This document shows, in pieces, positions 58,932 to 64,000 of a DNA stretch of 64,000 nucleotides. Position 1 is the first letter of the stretch, and each line of letters begins with the position of its first letter. Position numbers and translations under genes: made by a program. The notes beneath the pieces were generated by a model. That model was given only the letters and a program-made list of their open reading frames with translations. It did not search any database and was not told the origin of the DNA. The DNA is from Kineosporia aurantiaca JCM 3230. GTDB lineage: Bacteria; Actinomycetota; Actinomycetes; Actinomycetales; Kineosporiaceae. Location of the stretch: assembly GCA_000719025.1 (NCBI GenBank), contig JODP01000014.1, forward strand, positions 62,001-126,000, read 5' to 3'.

Positions 58932-59141
58932 TCAGTCCTCGTCGAGCCTCTGCTGGGGAATCCCCGCCAGCAAGGCCCGAACTTCCGACTCGCGGTAGCG
59001 GCGATGGCCACCGAGCGTTCGGATCGAAGAGAGCTTGCCGGCTTTGGCCCACCGGGTGACGGTCTTCGGATCGACACGGAATAGCGCGGCAACCTCGGCC
59101 GGTGTGAGCAGCGGCTCGGCGTCGGGCGATCGGGTGGTCAT
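58932..59141 (-). CDS. bldC: Developmental regulator BldC, MerR-like DNA-binding protein
   Basis: A 69-residue protein nearly identical to Streptomyces BldC over its length: LLTPAEVAALFRVDPKTVTRWAKAGKLSSIRTLGGHRRYRESEVRALLAGIPQQ region (residues 10-65), a single winged-helix MerR-type domain. BldC binds direct repeats cooperatively and delays entry into development. GGAGG five bases upstream fixes the ATG at 59141; an upstream in-frame extension is not expected. It is monocistronic with its own terminator and a long, gene-free upstream region. The strong conservation makes the identification secure; a developmental role here assumes a sporulating host. Confidence 0.95.
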   Translation of the reverse strand: MTTRSPDAEPLLTPAEVAALFRVDPKTVTRWAKAGKLSSIRTLGGHRRYRESEVRALLAGIPQQRLDED

Positions 59142-60004
59142 GTCAGCCTCCATGAACGGGGCGGATGCCCCGGCTTCCGACATCGTGCCTTGTTAGGACA
59201 CGTCGCGGGAACAATCCAGACGGATGATCCCCCATCAGGAGGAAGCATGACGTTGGTTGTGTACGTACGGTCACGGCATGGCACCTTACAGTGATCGAAC
59301 CACGAATGTGGCCCATCCGACACGCCTCGCGGGTCGGTTCTAACCTTCGCTCTCGTGAGCACTCCCTCGATAGCGCGATGTGCCTGCCGAACACCGGATA
59401 CATGCCCTTCAACCGGGCTGTGCGGTATCGCCCAGAACACATCGAACCCCCTCGAGGACGGCGTGTACTCCACTAAATCAGCCAAGACTGTGCGGAGCAC
59501 CCCCGAAGCACCCAGATCCATATTCTCAGATCCGAAAAGGACCAAGCGTCACGGTACGACTTCCGAGCGAAGTCGTACCGGGAGCTGACACCTGCCCACG
59601 GCCGATCCCTCGTGACCGCGAGCCGGCCCCCCGGCGATCGCGAAAAGCTTCACGGGCGTGTTGCCTACGATTAGGACATAGCTATCAAACCACGCGGACT
59701 GCCCGGTTGCTTCCCGTGACCGTCATGTGAGACCCGCCACTGCCCGGAGGGGCATCCGGACCGTCCGGAACGGACTCCCGGAGCGGCGAGGTAAGCGTCT
59801 CGCGCAGGTTGCACGTAGGATGGGGCGAGTAAGCCCGCGGTCGGCAAACGGGTTACGGCCTACCCTCAGCGGGTAAGCCGTTCCAACCGGGATGCCGGAA
59901 CCGCACCAGACGATGTAGCGTTTGGCGTCACGAGAGACTGATGACCACTCCGGGGCCGCGCCATGTGCGCCTGCGCCGGGTCGACGTTTAAGGGGGTCGA
60001 CGCC
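59142..60004. other. Gene-free 863-base region between bldC and DUF3073 with two strong hairpins
   Basis: No convincing protein gene. Two structured elements stand out: a perfect 11-bp hairpin GGTACGACTTC/GAAGTCGTACC (59553-59579), and an ACGGC-C-TACCC/GGGTA-A-GCCGT hairpin (59855-59881) extended by flanking GGTT and AACC. The second lies 123 bases before the DUF3073 gene and could be part of its leader. The region should also hold the bldC promoter. A 6C-type RNA was considered and not supported. Confidence 0.5.
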
Positions 60005-60214
60005 ATGGGGCGCGGCCGTCAGAAGGCCAAGCAGACGAAGGTCGCCAGGGAGCTGAAGTACTACAGCCCCAGCACCGACTATGACGCCTTGCAGAGGGAA
60101 CTCGGACATGGTGAGCAGCATCGCCCGAGCCCGCCCGTGGATGACACGGATGCCGGGAGCGACGACGGTGAGTATGACGAGTACGCCGATTGGGCCAGCA
60201 ACGGTCGCCATTGA
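60005..60214 (+). CDS. DUF3073 family protein
   Basis: A 69-residue actinobacterial protein matching DUF3073: MGRGRQKAKQTKVARELKYYSPSTDYDALQRELG, then an acidic C-terminal tail (DDTDAGSDDGEYDEYADW). The basic N-terminus suggests nucleic-acid or ribosome binding, but the function is unknown. AGGGGG eight bases before the ATG fixes the start. It is found beside purM/purF in many actinobacteria, as here, and is convergent with them across a double terminator. Confidence 0.9.
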   Translation: MGRGRQKAKQTKVARELKYYSPSTDYDALQRELGHGEQHRPSPPVDDTDAGSDDGEYDEYADWASNGRH

Positions 60215-60221
60215 CGCGTGA

Positions 60222-60258
60222 CTCGATCCCCGGTGCCCGTGGGGTGCCGGGGATCGAG
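60222..60258 (+). terminator. Terminator after DUF3073
   Basis: A perfect 12-bp stem (CTCGATCCCCGG and complement) around a 13-base loop, beginning 8 bases after the stop codon. Confidence 0.75.
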
Positions 60259-60442
60259 CGTGTCAGGGAGGTCTCGCACGTCAGGACCTTCCGGGGCGAT
60301 CGTGGTTCGCCCCATCGGCGCCCTCGTCGTACGCCGAGCGCCGACCAGGAGGCATGGAGACCCGCCACAGAGCCGTGGCGTGCCTTCCTGTCCTCCGAAC
60401 GAACCTGTACTTCGCTGGAAGCAGGTTCGGATCCCGGACCTG

Positions 60443-60476
60443 TACGGATCCGGCTCCCTGGGGAGCCGGATCCGTA
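60443..60476. terminator. Terminator downstream of purM, also usable from the plus strand
   Basis: A nearly perfect 16-bp palindrome (TACGGATCCGGCTCCC and complement), 43 bases beyond the purM stop. Confidence 0.75.
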
Positions 60477-60519
60477 ATCAGCCATGCTTGGACGTCGTCC
60501 ATCTCACCGGGACGCGCCC

Positions 60520-61650
60520 TCAGGCGCGGTACTCCCCGACCAGGCGGACCGAACCGCCGTCCACACCCTTGGTGCCCTGGACGGTGCCTTCGGCCGTCGG
60601 GCCGGCGGCCGCGTCCTGCGCGGAGACCTCCCCGAGCACCCAGGCGGGCAGCCCACGGCCGGCGAACAGCTCCAGCGTGCGATCGGCGGCGGCCGGGTCG
60701 ACCACCAGCACCATGCCGACGCCGAGGTTGAAGGTGCCCTCGGCATCCGCCTGCGGAACCGAACCCAGCCGCATGATCAGGTCGAACACCGGCTGCGGGG
60801 TCCAGGTGGAGCGGTCCACCAGGGCGCTGACCCCGGCCGGGAGGACCCGGGCCAGGTTGGCGGCCAGCCCACCCCCGGTGACGTGCGAGACCGCGTGCAG
60901 TTGCCCGCCCAGGGCCTGCGCGGCGGCCAGGACGTCCAGGGTGTAGATCCGGGTGGGCTCCAGCAGTTCCTCGCCGAGGGTGCGGCCGAACTCCGGCACG
61001 TCCCGCTCGTAGGTCCAGCCGGCCCGGCCCAGCACGCTGCGGACCAGGGAGAAGCCGTTCGAGTGCAGGCCGGACGAGGCCAGGCCGATCACCACGTCAC
61101 CGGGCCGCACCCGCTCCGGCGAGAGCATGTCCTCGGCCTCGACCACCCCGGTGGCGGCGCCGGCCACGTCGTACTCGTCGGCCGCCATCAGCCCCGGGTG
61201 CTCGGCCGTCTCCCCGCCGACCAGCGCGGTGCCGGCCAGCTCGCAACCCTTGGCGATGCCGCTGACGATGGCCGCGATCCGTTCGGGCAGCACCTTGCCC
61301 ACGGCGATGTAGTCGGTCATGAACAGTGGCCGGGCACCGCAGACCACGATGTCGTCCACCACCATGCCGACCAGGTCGATGCCGATCGTGTCGTGCACGT
61401 CCATCGCCCGGGCGATGCCGATCTTGGTGCCGACGCCGTCGGTGCTGGTCGCCAGCAGCGGGCGCCGGTACGCGGTGAGGAAGCTCGCGTCGTACAGCCC
61501 GGCGAAGCCACCGAGGCCACCCAGCACCTCGGGGCCGTGGGTACGGCGCACGGAGGCCTTCATCAGCTCCACGGCGCGGTCTCCGGCCTCGGTGTCGACA
61601 CCGGCGGAGGCATAGGTCAGCGCCGGGGAACCCGGCTCAGCTGAAGCCAC
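60520..61650 (-). CDS. purM: Phosphoribosylformylglycinamidine cyclo-ligase
   Basis: About 376 residues of AIR synthetase, the fifth step of purine synthesis (FGAM plus ATP to AIR). Landmarks: LTYASAGVDTEAGDRAVELMK, LLATSTDGVGTKIGIA, HDTIGIDLVGMVVDDIVVCGARPLFMTDYIAVGK, CELAGTALVGGETAEHPGLM (ATP loop) and SHVTGGGLAANLARVLP. GTG at 61650 has AGGA seven bases upstream; ATG at 61659 is an alternative with poorer spacing. It lies 77 bases downstream of purF on the same strand, probably in one operon. Confidence 0.95.
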   Translation of the reverse strand: MASAEPGSPALTYASAGVDTEAGDRAVELMKASVRRTHGPEVLGGLGGFAGLYDASFLTAYRRPLLATSTDGVGTKIGIARAMDVHDTIGIDLVGMVVDDIVVCGARPLFMTDYIAVGKVLPERIAAIVSGIAKGCELAGTALVGGETAEHPGLMAADEYDVAGAATGVVEAEDMLSPERVRPGDVVIGLASSGLHSNGFSLVRSVLGRAGWTYERDVPEFGRTLGEELLEPTRIYTLDVLAAAQALGGQLHAVSHVTGGGLAANLARVLPAGVSALVDRSTWTPQPVFDLIMRLGSVPQADAEGTFNLGVGMVLVVDPAAADRTLELFAGRGLPAWVLGEVSAQDAAAGPTAEGTVQGTKGVDGGSVRLVGEYRA

Positions 61651-61727
61651 AAAGATCATCCTACTCGGGACAGCCGTGCGGCGGCCGGTTCGGCCGGCCA
61701 GGCACAGGGGTCGGGCACGGGAACGGC

Positions 61728-63299
61728 TCAGGGACGGGTGAGGGCGTCGACGGCGCCCCCGGCGATGCCGGTGGACACGCCTTCGGCGTCCCGGTGCCCG
61801 GTCTCCCGCGGGGTGATCTCCAGGCCGAGGGCGAGCTGCGGCTGCTCCAGGGCGTGCTTGCCCAGGTGCTCGGAGTCCGGCAGCGCGATCGGGTAGGAAC
61901 CGGTGAAGCACGCGGTGCAGAGCCGGTCGCGCTTCTGCTCGGTGGCCTCGACCATCCCGTCCAGCGAGATGTAGCCGAGCGAGTCGGCGCCGATGCTGGC
62001 CCGGATCTCGTCCACCCCCAGGCCGCTGGCGATCAGCTCGGCCCGGGTGGCGAAGTCGATGCCGTAGAAACACGGCCAGGTGACCGGGGCGGAGGAGATC
62101 CGGACGTGCACCTCGGCCGCACCGGCCTCGCGGAGCATCCGGACCAGGGCCCGCTGGGTGTTGCCGCGGACGATCGAGTCGTCCACCACCACCAGGCGCT
62201 TGCCCTTGATCACGTTCTTCAGCGGGTTCAGCTTGAGCCGGATGCCGAGCTGCCGGATGGTCTGGCTGGGCTGGATGAAGGTGCGCCCGACGTAGGCGTT
62301 CTTCACCAGGCCCTGGCTGAACGGGATGCCCGACTCCTGGGCGTAACCGACCGCGGCCGGGGTGCCCGACTCCGGCACCGGGATCACCAGGTCGGCCTCG
62401 ACCGGGTGCTCGCGGGCCAGCTGGCGGCCCATGTCGACCCGGGCCTCGTGCACCACCTTGCCGTTGATCGTGGTGTCCGGCCGGGCCAGGTAGACGTACT
62501 CGAAGACGCAGCCGGTCGGCTTCGCCTCGGCGAACCGGCGCGAGCGCAGGCCGTCGGCGTCGATCGCGATGAACTCGCCGGGCTCGACCTCGCGGACGAA
62601 CGCGGCCCCGACGATGTCCAGGGCGGCGGTCTCGCTGGCGATCACCCAGCCGGTCTCGAGCTTGCCGATCACCAGGGGGCGCACGCCGTGCGGGTCCCGG
62701 GCGCCGTAGAGGGTGTGCTCGTCCATGAAGACGAAGCTGAAGGCCCCGCGCAGGTGCGGAAGCACCTCCAGCGCGGTCGCTTCCAGGGTGTGATCCGGGT
62801 CACCGGCCAGCAGCGCCGTCACCAGGGCGGTGTCGGTGGTGTTGCCCTGGACGATCTCACCCCGGTCGAGGGTGCCGTAGCGCTGCGCCACCAGCTCACG
62901 CAGCTCGTGCCCGTTGACCAGGTTGCCGTTGTGCCCCAGGGCGACCGTGCCGGCCGCCGTGTCACCGAGGGTCGGCTGGGCGTTCTGCCACTGCGAGCCA
63001 CCGGTGGTGCTGTACCGGCAGTGCCCGACCGCGATGTGCCCCCGCAGTGATTCGAGGGAGGTTTCGTCGAAGACCTGGGAAACCAGACCGACGTCCTTGT
63101 AGACCAGAAGTTGTTTGCCGTTGCTGACCGCAATGCCCGCCGCTTCCTGACCACGGTGCTGAAGGGCGTACAGGCCGTAATAGGCCAGTTTCGCCACTTC
63201 TTCACCGGGGGCCCAGACTCCGAAGACACCGCAGGCGTCCTGCGGGCCCTTCTCGCCGGGAAGCAGTTCGTGCGAAAGCCGTCCGTCTCCGCGCGCCAC
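61728..63299 (-). CDS. purF: Amidophosphoribosyltransferase
   Basis: A 523-residue enzyme committing PRPP to purine synthesis. A short propeptide ends before the nucleophile C23 (QDACGVFGVWAPGEE). The glutaminase domain follows (LYALQHRGQEAAGIAVSNG, HCRYSTTGGSQWQNAQP, LGHNGNLVNG). The phosphoribosyltransferase domain has the PRPP loop VVVDDSIVRGNTQRALVRML. Cys residues in YGIDFATR and LCTACFTGSYP contexts fit the Fe-S-containing Bacillus-type enzyme. GTG start with a weak ribosome-binding site. Upstream of purM. Confidence 0.96.
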   Translation of the reverse strand: MARGDGRLSHELLPGEKGPQDACGVFGVWAPGEEVAKLAYYGLYALQHRGQEAAGIAVSNGKQLLVYKDVGLVSQVFDETSLESLRGHIAVGHCRYSTTGGSQWQNAQPTLGDTAAGTVALGHNGNLVNGHELRELVAQRYGTLDRGEIVQGNTTDTALVTALLAGDPDHTLEATALEVLPHLRGAFSFVFMDEHTLYGARDPHGVRPLVIGKLETGWVIASETAALDIVGAAFVREVEPGEFIAIDADGLRSRRFAEAKPTGCVFEYVYLARPDTTINGKVVHEARVDMGRQLAREHPVEADLVIPVPESGTPAAVGYAQESGIPFSQGLVKNAYVGRTFIQPSQTIRQLGIRLKLNPLKNVIKGKRLVVVDDSIVRGNTQRALVRMLREAGAAEVHVRISSAPVTWPCFYGIDFATRAELIASGLGVDEIRASIGADSLGYISLDGMVEATEQKRDRLCTACFTGSYPIALPDSEHLGKHALEQPQLALGLEITPRETGHRDAEGVSTGIAGGAVDALTRP

Positions 63300-63395
63300 G
63301 TCATCGAGTGTCGCACATCTGGCGGAGGTCGCCGCATCGGCCGCCGGGGCCGACCGGTGGCCGGAGGGCCGGTTCCGGGGTGTCGAGCTTGCCGA

Positions 63396-63746
63396 TCAGC
63401 CCTTGCGACGATCCAGCAGAACCGCCGCTCCGGAGCCGAGAAGCGCTCCCAAGAGGGCAAAAATGGCGACGAAGTAGCCCAGGATGGTCTGTGACGAGTA
63501 GTCACCGGAGGCCGGGGACGAGACCGCCAGCACCGCACCCAGAATGACGCCGATCACCAGGCCGGTCAGCCCGAACGCCCGATAGCGCGGCGCCCGGCGC
63601 ATCCGGTAGGTGACCGGGCCGCTGGGCTCGGGGGTCTCCTCGTCGGGAGTCACGGCTGCTTCGGTTTCAGCTTCTGTTTCAGTTCCGGCTTCGCTTTCGG
63701 CCGGTTCGTCCCGATCGTTCGCTTCGTGCTCATCAGTAGGGCTCAC
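63396..63746 (-). CDS. Small membrane protein with acidic N-terminus
   Basis: 116 residues: an acidic, Glu/Thr/Ala-rich disordered N-terminal half (EAGTETEAETEAAVTPDEE), then two membrane helices (FGLTGLVIGVILGAVLAVSS, about 62-81, and LGYFVAIFALLGALLGSGAAVLL, about 92-114). I do not recognise a named family; similar two-helix proteins are common beside purF in actinobacteria. GTG at 63746 has AAGGGA seven bases upstream. It lies 96 bases upstream of purF on the same strand. Function unknown. Confidence 0.72.
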   Translation of the reverse strand: MSPTDEHEANDRDEPAESEAGTETEAETEAAVTPDEETPEPSGPVTYRMRRAPRYRAFGLTGLVIGVILGAVLAVSSPASGDYSSQTILGYFVAIFALLGALLGSGAAVLLDRRKG

Positions 63747-63786
63747 AGTCAGTCCCTTGCTCTCAGCCACGCGTCGACGGTACCGA

Positions 63787-64000
63787 TTACGACGGGGTCT
63801 CGGTGAGCAGACCGGCCAGCGGCAGCAGCCCGGAGAGGTCGGCCCGCTGCCCACTGGCCCTTACGCGTCCCTGATAAGCCGCATCCACCCAGGCCAGACG
63901 CCCGGCGACGAGTTCCAGCCAGGTCTGCGGATCGGTCTCCACCACGTTCGGCGGGGTGCCCCGGGTGTGCCGGGGGCCGTCCATGCACTGCACCGCCCCG
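63787..64000 (-). CDS. Sterol-carrier-family protein, 3' end only
   Basis: The last ~70 residues of a protein whose start lies beyond the window edge. The end MDGPRHTRGTPPNVVETDPQTWLELVAGRLAW, then ASGQRADLSGLLPL, is the conserved C-terminal block of the actinobacterial 'sterol carrier family' proteins encoded near purF. Those proteins combine a mycothiol-dependent maleylpyruvate-isomerase-like helical bundle with an SCP2-like domain. Only the C-terminal part can be judged here. It is upstream of the small membrane protein on the same strand, with 40 bases between them. Confidence 0.75.
   Translation of the reverse strand, partial: GAVQCMDGPRHTRGTPPNVVETDPQTWLELVAGRLAWVDAAYQGRVRASGQRADLSGLLPLAGLLTETPS

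Noticed and set aside
59620..59650. Possible 6C-type small RNA near bldC because of a CCCCCC run
   Set aside because: Only one C-run sits in a stem-loop, with a 4-base loop. The 6C motif needs two C-rich loops, and no second one was found.
59723..60211. 162-residue minus-strand frame overlapping DUF3073
   Set aside because: Antisense to a recognised family gene with a good ribosome-binding site; no family resemblance of its own.

Overview
The window is very GC-rich and densely coded, and it reads as a chromosomal segment of a filamentous or sporulating actinobacterium. The markers are bldC, a DUF3073 gene, actinobacterial-type purF/purM, a DevR-like regulator, an IdeR/DtxR-type iron box, many GTG starts and frequent 1-4 base gene overlaps. 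Kineosporiaceae is my best guess, but it is a guess. I see no rRNA, tRNA, CRISPR array, transposase, integrase or phage structural gene. The window looks like ordinary chromosome with one decayed patch at about 39.35-40.4 kb.

Layout. 0-10 kb: a devR-like response regulator with a GNAT enzyme, a DevR-box-like palindrome and a universal stress protein; a CBS-GGDEF-EAL protein; a membrane metallophosphoesterase; and a giant acyltransferase whose N-terminal half is built from two unrelated tandem-repeat arrays. 10-18.5 kb: a GntR/MFS pair, azlCD with a divergent XRE-cupin regulator, DUF1810, two beta-ketoadipate-type enzymes, an Asp/Glu-racemase-like protein with a heptad-repeat tail, an SDR and an orphan solute-binding lipoprotein. 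18.5-28 kb: fprA under an apparent IdeR box, a second FAD reductase, a DJ-1/PfpI protein, DUF1272, an acyl-CoA dehydrogenase/SDR pair, a luciferase-like monooxygenase with its FMN reductase, and a DMT exporter. 28-35 kb: a glycerol locus, iclR-glpK2 divergent from glpF-glpK-glpD. 35-37 kb: three tandem paralogous secreted proteins of unknown function.

37-45.7 kb: a glycogen-debranching-type gene cut by a single in-frame TGA, a decayed region holding a partial copy of the downstream GH114 gene, the GH114 gene itself, a PASTA-like lipoprotein, a standalone protein resembling the C-terminal part of DUF499 ATPases, an epimerase and a second acyltransferase. 45.7-52 kb: a tightly packed trio (GCS2/ATP-grasp fusion, AsnO-type amidotransferase, S9 peptidase). 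It resembles the N-acetylglutaminylglutamine-amide (NAGGN) osmolyte cluster, but two of the three components are different enzymes; this is the best candidate for an undescribed pathway. 52-59 kb: a GT39-like membrane protein, a NarL-type two-component system next to a His/Asp-rich secreted protein, a DinB/DUF664 protein and small or low-complexity secreted proteins. 59-64 kb: bldC, a gene-free 0.86 kb stretch with two strong hairpins, DUF3073, purM, purF, a small membrane protein and the 3' end of a sterol-carrier-family gene.

Starts were chosen from visible Shine-Dalgarno sequences and family N-termini, so several differ from the longest open frame. Family calls rest on motifs read from the translated sequence and on memory of the families; no database search was run.
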